64,000 nt of DNA from Betaproteobacteria bacterium UBA1934 (GCA_002337055.1 DDFG01000004.1:924642-988641), one strand, 5' to 3'. Counted from the stretch's first letter, positions 42,332 through 50,825 are shown. Notes: a model not told the origin generated them from the sequence alone. Numbers and translations are program-made.

Positions 42332-42540
42332 ACATGGCAACCTCCGGCCGGCTTGCCTGGGCGAGCACGAACGGCGTGGTCCGTACAATAGGCATCGAGT
42401 TCGACGTAGTTATCGCGAATTGAGGTCGAACCGATACGCACACCATTGGGATGGCGGCAGCGTGCAATGCGCAGGCCGCCAATATCACTGGCACTTGACG
42501 GATCGAGATAGCGGCAATTGCCGCAACGTTTCCCGTTCAT
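42328..42540 (-). CDS. Small Cys-rich zinc-binding-like protein
   Basis: 70 residues from ATG 42540. Cysteines are arranged as CGNCRYLDP, then RIARCRHPNG, then DAYCTDHAVRARPG, suggesting one zinc site. It resembles small phage proteins related to the neighbouring Cys-rich gene. It overlaps the next gene by 4 nt. No activity is predicted. Confidence 0.6.
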   Translation of the reverse strand: MNGKRCGNCRYLDPSSASDIGGLRIARCRHPNGVRIGSTSIRDNYVELDAYCTDHAVRARPGKPAGGCHV

Positions 42541-42550
42541 GCCCATCCCC

Positions 42551-43156
42551 TCACTGTGCCCAGGCGGGCTTACCTGACACAGAAGCATTGGGGGCCGGGG
42601 TAGAGGGCATCGTCGGGCGCGCAGCGGTGGGCGCTGCCATCGGAGCAGGTGTGCTGCCGACGGCGCGGGCGTACTCGGGCTGATCGGGCTCAACCGCGAT
42701 CTTCACCACATTGCGCAATTCACCGCGACCATCCTTCTCGACATCGATGCGAGCGACGAACTCGATGCCGTCCAGTTCGTGGAACCCCTGGATGCGGCGT
42801 GCAGCCGCCGCTTGCGGTGAGTTGTCCTTGGGATTGATATTGCGGGCGCTGTTGAGCGCAGCGCGAACGAACGTCCTGCCCATGTTGCCCCACGCAGGCC
42901 CCTTCGCACTGTGCAGGCCGATGTTCGACCACATCTTGCGGCGGGCGAATTCACCCTCAAGGATCACGAACTCGCAGGCCAGGTAGATGCTGCCCGTGTC
43001 GAAGCTCTGCGTGGCATATCCTCCCGCCCATCCCTGTGCGGCATCATCGTAGCCACCGGGCTTGATGGTCATGCGCACACGGGCGACAGTGCCCTTGGGA
43101 ATAAGGTCGAAGGATTGTTGTTGTTCGGCGTCGTTGAAATCGTTCCAGGCAGACAT
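42551..43156 (-). CDS. Probable phage recombination/ssDNA-binding partner
   Basis: 201 residues from ATG 43156. It reads FNDAEQQQSFDLIPKGTVAR, VRMTIKPGGYDDAAQGWAGG, then IYLACEFVILEGEFARRKMW followed by WGNMGRTFVRAALNSARNIN. The last ~45 residues are a Pro/Ala-rich acidic-poor tail. The layout (beta-rich core with a flexible tail) resembles phage single-strand-binding-like proteins next to an AAA ATPase (DUF669-type). Assignment is by pattern and context. Confidence 0.55.
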   Translation of the reverse strand: MSAWNDFNDAEQQQSFDLIPKGTVARVRMTIKPGGYDDAAQGWAGGYATQSFDTGSIYLACEFVILEGEFARRKMWSNIGLHSAKGPAWGNMGRTFVRAALNSARNINPKDNSPQAAAARRIQGFHELDGIEFVARIDVEKDGRGELRNVVKIAVEPDQPEYARAVGSTPAPMAAPTAARPTMPSTPAPNASVSGKPAWAQ

Positions 43157-43158
43157 GA

Positions 43159-43977
43159 TTACTCCTTGGTAATTTGGGATTGGGTGGCGGTGGCGCACTT
43201 CTCGATGAGCGCGCGCAAGTCGGGGGGCTCCAGCAAATCAAGCTGTCCGGAGCGATCCTTGGCGGGATAGCCGTAGGGATTCAGGGTGTGGGTGACAAAG
43301 GCACGGTAGGCAGTGCCGTCCTCGGCTTTGATCTCGGCCAGGGTCACCACTTCATCCACGATGCCGGGGAGCTCGGCCGAGGTTTTGGCACCCTCGATCT
43401 GCGGGACGAACACCTTGCGATTGAAATCATCGAGACGTTCATCGAGGATGGCCACGAACACCACGTGTTTGCCCCGGGCGTGCTGGAGATGCATCAGCGC
43501 ACCGAGCATCTCGGTACCGAGCAACCCATAGGCGCCGCGCGTGTCGGGTTTGCCTGTGCGCTCGGACATTGCCTGCGGCTGCGTCTTAGCCCAGATCAGG
43601 GCCAGGCGGGCCAGCACCGTGATGCTGTCGACGAAATAACACTCGTATTTCGCCAACTGCTCCGGATCGCCATAGCGCTCACAGACATGCTGATAGTGAG
43701 CATCCGAGTACGGAGCCTCGGCAGGCAATGCCGGATTCGGCCCTGCCAGAAACACCACCAGATCACGGAACTCCGGCCATGTCGTGGGGCGCACACAGTC
43801 CCCTCGCCAGTCCTTGACCGCGAGATCGCCGGCTTCCAGATCGACGAACAAGGTGGTGCCTTCAGGAAGCGTCTTGAGTTGGGTGGTCTTGCCGATGCCA
43901 CTCTTGCCGAGCAGCACCAGCTTGACACCCTTCTTCTCGCGCAGTCGCTGGTCAGCGGTAATGATGGGAAGTGCCAT
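43159..43977 (-). CDS. Phage AAA ATPase (RecA-fold, AAA_24 type)
   Basis: 272 residues from ATG 43977. Walker A is LLGKSGIGKTTQLKTLP near residue 21 and the Walker B-like CYFVDSITVLARLAL near residue 115. AAA_24-type proteins occur in phage recombination modules together with an exonuclease and an ssDNA-binding protein, which fits here. It overlaps the BRO-type gene by 1 nt (TGATG) and is 2 nt from the ssDNA-binding candidate. Confidence 0.78.
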   Translation of the reverse strand: MALPIITADQRLREKKGVKLVLLGKSGIGKTTQLKTLPEGTTLFVDLEAGDLAVKDWRGDCVRPTTWPEFRDLVVFLAGPNPALPAEAPYSDAHYQHVCERYGDPEQLAKYECYFVDSITVLARLALIWAKTQPQAMSERTGKPDTRGAYGLLGTEMLGALMHLQHARGKHVVFVAILDERLDDFNRKVFVPQIEGAKTSAELPGIVDEVVTLAEIKAEDGTAYRAFVTHTLNPYGYPAKDRSGQLDLLEPPDLRALIEKCATATQSQITKE

Positions 43978-44735
43978 CACGCCACCTCCTTCAACTGCTC
44001 GGCAACCGCCGGATTCCAGAGGATCTGGTAACCGCTATGGCCATTGCGCGAGTACGGCATGGCTTCAGCCCAGGATTCGCCCGCCTCGGTCAGTTCCCAC
44101 TCATCACGATCATTGCGGAACTGAAGACCGTAGTTGGCCAGGCGCTGGTTGGTTGCCTTGGCAGAGATGCCGATCAACTTGCCGAGCTGGGTCGCATTGA
44201 GCGAACAGATTGGTTCGTTGGCCACGGGCAGCGCGCGACGCATCGTCTCGACAGTCAGCCCGGTGTTCTCCTGGATGCAGGTCAGCGTCGCGGCCATGGC
44301 AATCCCGGCCTTAACTCCCGGCACCTTGGCGACGGCTTCGCCGATCAATAACAGGGCTGTGACACGATCTTGCGTCGGCGCGGACAAAGCGGCCAAGGCG
44401 GGAACCGCGTAGCTCCCGGTCTTGCGAATGCTCGGCAAGACCTCGCTGGTCACCCAGCGCTTGAACCTCTTCGCGGCCTCTTTGGTGCTGCCGAGGATCA
44501 GTGCGTAAAGGCCAGACTCATTGACGTGGTTGGCGCGCTGGGTCCGCCCAAGGCTATCGATGACCTCGCGTTTTGCGAGGTCATCGGCATCGACGTGCTT
44601 GGATACGGCATCGGAGGGATTCGCCAATTCCAGTGCAGCACAGACGTCATTGGCGTTAAACCATGGCTGGCCAGCATCATCGATCTGCACCCGGAGGGCG
44701 TGCGACTCGAACTGAAACGGAGTAAGCATGGTCAT
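43977..44735 (-). CDS. BRO-N family antirepressor-like protein
   Basis: 252 residues from ATG 44735 (GGAGTG upstream); GTG 44741 and ATG 44729 are alternatives. The N-terminal ~105 residues match the Bro-N domain: PWFNANDVCAALELANPSDA, then NESGLYALILGSTKEAAKRF with KRWVTSEVLPSIRKTGSY. The C-terminal part carries a second HTH-like domain (NATQLGKLIGISAKATNQRL). BRO-N proteins in phages often act as antirepressors. It sits first in a run of recombination genes. Confidence 0.82.
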   Translation of the reverse strand: MTMLTPFQFESHALRVQIDDAGQPWFNANDVCAALELANPSDAVSKHVDADDLAKREVIDSLGRTQRANHVNESGLYALILGSTKEAAKRFKRWVTSEVLPSIRKTGSYAVPALAALSAPTQDRVTALLLIGEAVAKVPGVKAGIAMAATLTCIQENTGLTVETMRRALPVANEPICSLNATQLGKLIGISAKATNQRLANYGLQFRNDRDEWELTEAGESWAEAMPYSRNGHSGYQILWNPAVAEQLKEVA

Positions 44736-44737
44736 GA

Positions 44738-45019
44738 TCACTCCTTCCAGTCGATCGCGGACAGACGATCCGAACCGATCGCACCGACCTTGCGGGCATT
44801 GACATAAAGATCGTCCAGTGCGCAGCGGCGACGACTGGCAAGGGACTGCTCCTCAGCGGCGAACTGGATGGCGAAGGCCAGTTCGTCGAGGGTCGCGGTG
44901 TGGGTCGGGATGACCACTTCGTGCCCGTCCTGATCCCGGTAGCGGATCTGCTCCGGTAGGTTTTCGGCGAAGAGCGAGCTGACGCGTTTGCGCAGCGTGG
45001 AGGTGTTGATGGTATTCAT
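44738..45019 (-). CDS. Unknown phage early protein
   Basis: 93 residues from ATG 45019. It reads TSTLRKRVSSLFAENLPEQI, RYRDQDGHEVVIPTHTATLD and ELAFAIQFAAEEQSLASRRR, with a helical second half. No family was recognised. It is 3 nt from the BRO-type gene and 3 nt from the interrupted gene upstream, so it belongs to the same transcript. Confidence 0.55.
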   Translation of the reverse strand: MNTINTSTLRKRVSSLFAENLPEQIRYRDQDGHEVVIPTHTATLDELAFAIQFAAEEQSLASRRRCALDDLYVNARKVGAIGSDRLSAIDWKE

Positions 45020-45022
45020 GCG

Positions 45023-45502
45023 TTACTCCTCAGAATCGAGATCAAGGGCGTAGATGGCCTTGCCAGGTTTGACGGTGCGGGCGGCCTCGAACTGCTCGCG
45101 CAGTGTCGTCGGCCAGTTGTTGAAGCGGGATTCAGGGACGCTGAACTCGATGTCAAGGTAGTCCTCGACGCGATCGCCAGACGCTGCGATGCGCTTGGCA
45201 ATCTCGGCTAATTGCTTCTGGTCCCAACTGACGCGTTTCGGTTTGTCGATCGACACGCTGAGCGGGCCGTCACTGAAGCGAACCGTGCCGAAATCCTTGC
45301 CGGTTTACGCACGCGCAGCGCGTTCCAGTTCTTCGAATCGCTGCTGCATGGCGGTATGCACCTTGGCCTGCTCCTTCTTGAGCCAGTCCGCCAGTTGCCC
45401 GATATTGCGCTGGACTTCGACGAGGTGTGCCGGTGGCAGCGCCTGCAATTGCGACACCGACATTGCGGTGAGCTGATCGGGGAAGACAGTGAGGTCGTTC
45501 AT
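45023..45502 (-). pseudogene. Phage early gene interrupted by an in-frame TAA
   Basis: Two open segments lie in one frame and are separated only by TAA at 45307-45305. The first starts at ATG 45502 (AAGGAGAT upstream) and reads NDLTVFPDQLTAMSVSQLQA to LERAARA. After the stop the frame continues TGKDFGTVRFSDGPLSVSID, then KPKRVSWDQKQLAEIAKRIA to the end. Read through, it gives 159 residues with the continuous logic of a known phage family (helical N-terminus, then a GTVRF-type strand and a WDQ motif). It is either a nonsense mutation, an error in the sequence, or a readthrough site. The downstream segment could restart at GTG 45256, without a clear ribosome binding site. Confidence 0.7.
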
Positions 45503-45513
45503 CGCTATCTCCT

Positions 45514-45777
45514 TCACCGCGCCACACGCTCGGAAGTCGAGTCGTGCAGTGCGCTATATTCGAAGTCGATGACGGCCTCGAGGGGATAGCTGACCCGCTT
45601 CGACAGCTTGAGATAGCGAGGTCCGCGACCTTCGCTGCGCCAACGCTGCAGGGTCTTGGGGCTGACACCCCAACGCTGCGCGAGCTCGTTTTCATTCAAG
45701 ACCCGCCGGTCGCCCGGTGCCAGGCTGTTGATCGCCGGGTGGGGCGATTGAGGGGTGTTACTGACTGGTGTCGGCAT
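45514..45777 (-). CDS. HTH_17/excisionase-like phage regulator
   Basis: 87 residues. The second half has the usual helix-turn-helix: LNENELAQRWGVSPKTLQRW followed by RGPRYLKLSKRVSYPLEAVI. A short Pro-rich N-terminal tail precedes it. It is the first gene of the minus-strand early operon and could be its regulator or an excisionase-type protein. A 180-nt gap with a terminator separates it from the recombinase module. Confidence 0.72.
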   Translation of the reverse strand: MPTPVSNTPQSPHPAINSLAPGDRRVLNENELAQRWGVSPKTLQRWRSEGRGPRYLKLSKRVSYPLEAVIDFEYSALHDSTSERVAR

Positions 45778-45904
45778 GTAAGCCTCCTATGACGTTGTTG
45801 AGGAATTGCAGGCCTCATTTCAGTCGTCGGGTGGCGAACATAAGAGGGACCGAATGGCGAACCACGACGGAACTTCTGGTTCGCCAATACCGGGCCGTAG
45901 ACGC

Positions 45905-45931
45905 AAAAACGGCGAGCACAGGGCTCGCCGT
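45905..45931 (-). terminator. Terminator of the recombinase module
   Basis: On the minus strand, ACGGCGAGC pairs with GCTCGCCGT (9 bp, 5-nt loop) followed by TTTTT (45909-45905). It ends transcription from the serine recombinase operon before the early phage genes and marks a module boundary. Confidence 0.78.
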
Positions 45932-45958
45932 CAGCATCAGGATTTCGGAATTAGCCGA

Positions 45959-46444
45959 TCAGGGCGCGAATCCCAGCGCCTTGCGTTGCTCTTGCCAATC
46001 ACGAGGTAGTTGGTCGCGACGGCCGCGTAACGTATGGAGATTCAGATCACGGGGCTGGCGCCCCTCGAGAACCGACTCGATGATGTCCGGTGCCAACGTG
46101 GTCAGGCGCAAGACTTCTGCCACCCACCCGGGCTCGAGCTTCAATGACCGCGCCAAATCGTTCGCCGTTGGATAGCGCCCCTCGTCGAGCAGACGCTGCC
46201 AGTAGAAGGACTTGCCCAACATCTTGATCATTGGCAGATCATGCCCTCCGTTGCCCTGGCCTGATCCGTCGCTAGGAGGTGGAATCATCACTTTCCGGTT
46301 CTGCTTACGCCGGATAGTCAGCGGCACCAGCGTCACGCGCTGATGACCTGTGGTGTAGTCGCGAGCATCGCCACCGATATCGATACGGACACTACGCAGA
46401 CGGGGATTGTTCGCTTTCATGGCAGGTTTGATGGTCGTTGTCAT
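45959..46444 (-). CDS. Recombinase-associated protein of unknown role
   Basis: 161 residues. It reads TTTIKPAMKANNPRLRSVRI, then LTIRRKQNRKVMIPPPSDGS, KMLGKSFYWQRLLDEGRYPT and a C-terminal HTH-like DLARSLKLEPGWVAEVLRLT. Proteins of this type follow serine recombinase genes in many proteobacterial prophages. The ATG overlaps the recombinase stop (ATGA). It is perhaps a directionality or DNA-binding cofactor; that is inference from the constant pairing. Confidence 0.62.
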   Translation of the reverse strand: MTTTIKPAMKANNPRLRSVRIDIGGDARDYTTGHQRVTLVPLTIRRKQNRKVMIPPPSDGSGQGNGGHDLPMIKMLGKSFYWQRLLDEGRYPTANDLARSLKLEPGWVAEVLRLTTLAPDIIESVLEGRQPRDLNLHTLRGRRDQLPRDWQEQRKALGFAP

Positions 46445-47859
46445 GCGAACGCTTCCTCCCTGGACTCCTTCATTTCCTCAACCAGAGGGTGCTGCGCAAT
46501 GTCAGCGCCCAGCCCAATCCACCCGTCCTCGCGCCAAAGGATATCCAGTCCTTGCCCGTGCACTTGGATACGCTCGATCAGCAGTTGCGTGATACGTTGC
46601 TGCTCAAGCGGAAAGAGCTGTTCCCACACTGCGCCGATTCGTTGCATCGCGATCAGCACATGTCCTTCGTCGAGATCCGCACCAGCGGGATATTTCTGGC
46701 AGGCACGCCAGGTGGCGACGAGCATCTCCGGCGAGCGGAGCACCAGGTGGATTTGTTCAAAAACTGCGGCCTCGATCTCGGCGGCAGGTAGGGCACCTAT
46801 ATCTTCGGTACCGGGCAGCAATGTGGCCCCTGCATTGCGCCGCTTGTGCAGGTAGGGCACGTAGTAGCGATAGAGGCGTCCGTTTTTCTTCTTCGTGAAG
46901 TGATGAATCATGCGCTGCCCATCGGGTGCGTACAGTAGACCGGCCAGGAGTGCGGGATGTTCGGTGCGGTGCTCACGAGGGCCCTGCTTCCGCCGTTCGA
47001 TGAAGGCGTGAGCCGCGTTCCAGAGTTCTGGTGGCACGATGGCCTCGTGCTGCCCCGGAAAACTCTGCCCCTTGTGAACCATTTCGCCAAGGTAGATACG
47101 GTTGCGCAGCATGGCGAACAGATACTGCTGATCGATGGGGCGCCCCGGGCGATGCTGGCCACCCTGGGTCACCCAGGACTTGGTGGTGTGACCTTCGATG
47201 GCTAGTTCCCGAACCAGTTGTGCCGCCGATCCATGCTCGGCATAACGCCGGAAGATGCCACGCACCAAGTTCGCTTCGGAGGCATTGACCACGAGCTTTC
47301 GCTCCACGACGTCGTAGCCCAATGGGGGCATGCCGCCCATCCACATTCCCTTGGCTTTGCTGGCGGCAATCTTGTCGCGAATACGCTCGCCAGTGACCTC
47401 TCGCTCAAATTGGGCAAAGGACAGCAGGATGTTGAGCGTCAGCCGCCCCATGGACGTGGTGGTGTTGAACTGCTGGGTGACCGAAACGAAGGACACACCG
47501 TTGCGATCGAACACGTCCACCAGCTTGGCAAAATCTGACAGGCTGCGCGTGAGACGATCGATTTTGTAGACCACCACGATATCAACTCCACCAGCTTCGA
47601 TGTCCGCCATGAGCCGCTTGAGACCGGGGCGATCCAAATTTCCTCCCGAGTAACCGCCGTCGTCGTAACCATCGCCTACAGCAACCCAGCCTTCGTGGCG
47701 CTGGCTGGCGACGAATGCCAGGCCGGCGTCCCGTTGCGCTTCGAGACTGTTGTACTCCTGGTCCAGACCTTCATCCGTGGATTTGCGCGTATAGATGGCG
47801 CATCGCTTCTTCGGAACGATCGGTTGCGAAGAAGCGGGCATGGGGCGCATGGTTCTCAT
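46441..47859 (-). CDS. Large serine recombinase
   Basis: 472 residues from ATG 47859 (AAGGAGG upstream). The resolvase domain carries the catalytic Ser in CAIYTRKSTDEG and YKIDRLTRSLSDF; then ERIRDKIAASKAKGMWMGG begins the recombinase domain. A zinc-type C-terminal part is suggested by LLAGLLYAPDGQRMIHHFTK, though the usual four Cys are not visible. Enzymes of this group integrate or excise phage DNA. It overlaps both its DUF2924 partner and its downstream gene by 4 nt. It is the only integrase candidate within the prophage. Confidence 0.88.
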   Translation of the reverse strand: MRTMRPMPASSQPIVPKKRCAIYTRKSTDEGLDQEYNSLEAQRDAGLAFVASQRHEGWVAVGDGYDDGGYSGGNLDRPGLKRLMADIEAGGVDIVVVYKIDRLTRSLSDFAKLVDVFDRNGVSFVSVTQQFNTTTSMGRLTLNILLSFAQFEREVTGERIRDKIAASKAKGMWMGGMPPLGYDVVERKLVVNASEANLVRGIFRRYAEHGSAAQLVRELAIEGHTTKSWVTQGGQHRPGRPIDQQYLFAMLRNRIYLGEMVHKGQSFPGQHEAIVPPELWNAAHAFIERRKQGPREHRTEHPALLAGLLYAPDGQRMIHHFTKKKNGRLYRYYVPYLHKRRNAGATLLPGTEDIGALPAAEIEAAVFEQIHLVLRSPEMLVATWRACQKYPAGADLDEGHVLIAMQRIGAVWEQLFPLEQQRITQLLIERIQVHGQGLDILWREDGWIGLGADIAQHPLVEEMKESREEAFA

Positions 47860-48326
47860 ACGACCTCCTTCTTGTTGCGCGACTTGAGTCCGAAGAACAG
47901 AGGACCAGACCATGGACTGCCCGTGATCACCCTGGCAATGGCGCTCAAGCTGGTGAATCGCTGGCCTCGATATTCGAAGTCGCGTACACCGCGCACCAAT
48001 ACATGGTGGTCGATGTCATCGTAGGTCCGCGTCAGTATGGTGCCGGGCAGAAGGCGATCGGCATCGCGTTGCAGATTCTTCGGCAGCACGCCAGTCTCGC
48101 CGATGCTTTCCAGTTTGCGCCGTACCGAAACCTTGAGGCCACCGTAGGCACGTTCCTGAAGTTTGTAGGCAAGGCGACTCTCCAGCCAGGTGCGGTGATG
48201 ATGATTCGGCCGCTGGTCGAAATGCTCATCCCACAGCGCCCAGAGGCTGTCCATCGGTAACAGGGGCAGCTGAGCGATTCGAGCCGATATGGTTGCGGTG
48301 TCGGGCAGGGGTGCGTGTGTCGTCAT
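47856..48326 (-). CDS. DUF2924 recombinase-associated protein
   Basis: 156 residues from ATG 48326 (ATGA overlap). DUF2924 pattern: LPMDSLWALWDEHFDQRPNH, then LESRLAYKLQERAYGGLKVS, and LTRTYDDIDHHVLVRGVRDF followed by YRGQRFTSLSAIARVITGSP. Genes of this family are regular neighbours of serine recombinases in prophages. The C-terminal strand-rich module resembles a DNA-binding tail. The exact role is not known. Confidence 0.85.
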   Translation of the reverse strand: MTTHAPLPDTATISARIAQLPLLPMDSLWALWDEHFDQRPNHHHRTWLESRLAYKLQERAYGGLKVSVRRKLESIGETGVLPKNLQRDADRLLPGTILTRTYDDIDHHVLVRGVRDFEYRGQRFTSLSAIARVITGSPWSGPLFFGLKSRNKKEVV

Positions 48327-48550
48327 GGGCGAACTCCTTCTTGCTGATCGGGGTTCGCATTCACGCGCTGTTGGCTGGAGAAGCCAAGACAAACCGACTC
48401 TCTGTCGCCTGAATGTTTCTGATCTCCTGATCGTGAATTTCTGGAGCGCAGGCGCAGCAGGGCTGCGGACAGCAAATCGGCAATTTCTGCGTGCGCGTGC
48501 CGAGGCGCCAAATTACTCGGGGTGATGAAGGTGTGTTCGATGTCGTTCAT
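48323..48550 (-). CDS. Small protein of recombinase/DUF2924 modules
   Basis: 75 residues. It reads NDIEHTFITPSNLAPRHAHA followed by EIADLLSAALLRLRSRNSRS and a short C-terminal part ending in QQEGVRP. The HAEIADLLSAALLRLR core is familiar from small genes upstream of DUF2924 and the recombinase. It overlaps the DUF2924 gene by 4 nt, making a four-gene unit (48550 to 45959). Function unknown. Confidence 0.68.
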   Translation of the reverse strand: MNDIEHTFITPSNLAPRHAHAEIADLLSAALLRLRSRNSRSGDQKHSGDRESVCLGFSSQQRVNANPDQQEGVRP

Positions 48551-48679
48551 GTTGGGAAGCGTTCCATAAGAAAACGCTGCTCATGCTATGAACGAAGGCA
48601 CCTCCGGGTAACGTGTTTTAGCGGAGTTATGCGGAGCCCTGAGACTGAGTGTCCGACTGTGCCTGGCAATGACTACGAT

Positions 48680-49546
48680 CTACGCCTCTTTCGGGCGATA
48701 CCAAGCAGCGCGTTGTCGATCTACTTCGCGGTACCGAAGCTCAAAAACGCGGGATTCATGAACCACCTGCCGCCAGCTACTACACCCGTACTTGGCTGGT
48801 AACTGATCTGGGTGGCGTTCGGCAATCCATCGGCCAGCCGCAGCGACAGGCGTCCATCCATCGATGGCCAACTCTTCGGCAGCCTCTCGCAGTGCGCGCA
48901 CAATTCCTGCTGCGGGCCACTCTATAGTCCCATCCGGCGCAATTCCATTGACGACGAAGTCATGGAACGCATCTGACTGAACGAATTCGGCGGCTAACTG
49001 ACGCGCTTGCTCCATATGTTCAGCCCACCCACGCAGTTGCTCGAAGTGCTGATCGATGCGGCTGGAGGCCGTAACCAATGCATCATGGGCGCTACGACAT
49101 CCATCCTCACTCCAGAGGTTGTGTTGATCAATGAAATGGTGAACTAGGTTGTTCCGTAGCAGCACGAGCTCTTTGAGTTCGTTTTCTGTCCGAGCATAGT
49201 CCTCGGCAGACAAGCTCAGTTGCATGCGCATTCCGAATGAAATGACATTGTCGGATGCCCCGGTCGTGAGATCGGTCGAAGCGTCGGCTGCATCGGCAAC
49301 CACATAGGATCCGATGAGCTGGCCAACCAACGTGCCAAGGGTCTTGCTCGCGGTATCGGCGATTCGTTCAGCGCGAATCGACTCCAAGGAATGTGCGGGG
49401 CCAGCAATTTCGTGATGCGCGACAATGGCCTTGATCAGGTGTTCATACTGCTGCAAGCGCAGTAGGCATCGGCCCAGCATTCGCTGAATCTCGCGCTGCT
49501 GAGTCGGCAGATCTTCATCCGTTGGTTGCGTTATCACGTGATTCAT
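48680..49546 (-). CDS. HEPN-like / OST-HTH (LOTUS) domain protein
   Basis: 288 residues from ATG 49546. The N-terminal helical part includes LLRNNLVHHF, which fits the RxxxxH motif of HEPN RNases. The C-terminal ~80 residues form an OST-HTH/LOTUS domain (AAGIVRALREAAEELAIDGW, TPVAAAGRWIAERHPDQLPA, KYGCSSWRQVVHESRVFELR), an RNA-binding fold. A related single-gene family occurs widely in Proteobacteria. A role in RNA cleavage or phage response is plausible from the motif and domain pair; the HEPN assignment is tentative. Confidence 0.68.
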   Translation of the reverse strand: MNHVITQPTDEDLPTQQREIQRMLGRCLLRLQQYEHLIKAIVAHHEIAGPAHSLESIRAERIADTASKTLGTLVGQLIGSYVVADAADASTDLTTGASDNVISFGMRMQLSLSAEDYARTENELKELVLLRNNLVHHFIDQHNLWSEDGCRSAHDALVTASSRIDQHFEQLRGWAEHMEQARQLAAEFVQSDAFHDFVVNGIAPDGTIEWPAAGIVRALREAAEELAIDGWTPVAAAGRWIAERHPDQLPAKYGCSSWRQVVHESRVFELRYREVDRQRAAWYRPKEA

Positions 49547-49556
49547 TGGGCGCAAC

Positions 49557-50486
49557 TTATCGGACCGGCAACTGGCCGTTCGAGACGAACTGGTCAAAGC
49601 TGTCGAAGCTCTCGCCCTCCTGCCATGACCGATCCCATGAGCGAGGCTCGGCATCTTCGAGCAAAAGCAACGTGAGAATTCGGTCACGTGCGCTGTAGCT
49701 GTGCTTGAACTCCCACAGCTTCATATGAGTTGCCTCTTCCGGGCACCAGATCGCCGCTGACATTTCAACGCCATCCCATTCTTGGTCGATACTGGCATCG
49801 GCGGCCAACGTGCCAGGCAATGGCTCCTGTGGGTCACCGTTCCGCCGGATGCGCGCCCGCGTCCTGACGGCGCTGCTGCTACGCCATTCATACTTCACGA
49901 AGCCATTGTCCCAATAGACGAGGATTGCGCGCTGCTTGGTGAACTTGATGAAGCGGATGCACAACGCCTCGAATGAAACCTGGAACCGCTTGGCAATGGC
50001 GCTGAGGACGTGTAGATCGATGCGCTGGTTCGATATCCAATCACGCAGCAGGTCACCGGGCATCAGCAGGTTGCCAGCGAACTCGTCTGCTTCGCGCTCA
50101 ATCTGGCGAAGGCCATCGATGCCGGTGTGAACGCTCTGGCTGTCGCAGTTGAAACTTGGTTGCTGACTGCGATGCAAGATGAAGTGACCCAACTCGTGGG
50201 CAATGGTGAAGCGTTGCCGCTCACGTCGAGCCTTGCCGTTGTAGGCGATACCCCAAACCGCGTGGTCATCTGGATCGCGCGCCAGCATTCCTTCGAACGT
50301 GTCGCCATGAATTTCCACCGGTGGCCTGATCTCCCGAACACCCGCCCCATAGGGCGTGTCCGGCAGCATCTGCCGGACGATTTCCAAGTCGATGGCATCA
50401 GGCATGCCCTCGCTGTACCAGGCCCGCAACCACTTGATGACATGGCTGGAAGCAATGGAACCCGTCAGGGCCTGTGCTGCGCTCAA
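49557..50486 (-). CDS. ImmA/IrrE-family metallopeptidase
   Basis: 309 residues from a TTG at 50486 just after the XRE gene. The zinc protease motif is FTIAHELGHFILHR near residue 100. The following helices resemble ImmA/IrrE, with DEFAGNLLMPGDLLRDW. The C-terminal ~110 residues are an extra beta-rich domain. In ICEBs1 and Deinococcus, such proteases cleave an XRE-type repressor to relieve repression. The adjacent XRE gene makes the same regulatory pair likely here. Confidence 0.85.
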   Translation of the reverse strand: MSAAQALTGSIASSHVIKWLRAWYSEGMPDAIDLEIVRQMLPDTPYGAGVREIRPPVEIHGDTFEGMLARDPDDHAVWGIAYNGKARRERQRFTIAHELGHFILHRSQQPSFNCDSQSVHTGIDGLRQIEREADEFAGNLLMPGDLLRDWISNQRIDLHVLSAIAKRFQVSFEALCIRFIKFTKQRAILVYWDNGFVKYEWRSSSAVRTRARIRRNGDPQEPLPGTLAADASIDQEWDGVEMSAAIWCPEEATHMKLWEFKHSYSARDRILTLLLLEDAEPRSWDRSWQEGESFDSFDQFVSNGQLPVR

Positions 50487-50489
50487 TTT

Positions 50490-50825
50490 TCAGTCACCGC
50501 TTTTGCGTGAAAACATCATCTTGAGCACATCTTGGTAGTGCTTTTTCTCTTCCTCTGACATTACGGCGTACTCACGGAAGAAGGCGACGTCCTCGGGGCT
50601 GGCTTCGGGAGCCTGCTGCATGGGCGTGCCCATTACATCCTCCATCGTCACGCCGAGCACCTGAGCGATCTTCTGAATCCGCTCCGCTGTGGGGCGCTGC
50701 CCATCCTTCATTTCCAGTTCCCAGATGTATGCCTTGGTACAACCGACCGCATCAGCGACCTGCTGCAGGGTCAATTTCTTCGCCTCGCGCAAACGCCGCA
50801 GGCGTGCTCCGAACTCCGAAGCCAT
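50490..50825 (-). CDS. XRE-family transcriptional regulator
   Basis: 111 residues from ATG 50825 (GGGAG upstream). The HTH is clear: FGARLRRLREAKKLTLQQVA, DAVGCTKAYIWELEMKDGQR, then RIQKIAQVLGVTMEDVMG. A short helical C-terminus follows (SPEDVAFFREYAVMSEEEKK). It is probably the repressor of both its own gene and the divergent three-gene operon, with the ImmA/IrrE protease as antagonist. It is divergent from the gene at 51071 with 245 nt between starts. Confidence 0.85.
   Translation of the reverse strand: MASEFGARLRRLREAKKLTLQQVADAVGCTKAYIWELEMKDGQRPTAERIQKIAQVLGVTMEDVMGTPMQQAPEASPEDVAFFREYAVMSEEEKKHYQDVLKMMFSRKSGD

Larger units (their letters stand above)
9189..48550. mobile_element. Long-tailed prophage (approximate limits)
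   Basis: A continuous phage gene order runs from lysozyme and holin through tail, tape measure, capsid and terminase on the minus strand. A divergent plus-strand small-gene block, two methylases, a replication/recombination early region and a serine recombinase module follow. The span of about 39 kb suits a siphophage. No att repeat was found, so both ends are guesses: the left end may lie at the dndA/lysozyme junction, and the right end may lie before or after the recombinase module. The head genes follow a lambda-type set (A, W, B, C, nested scaffold, D, E, FII). Confidence 0.6.
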
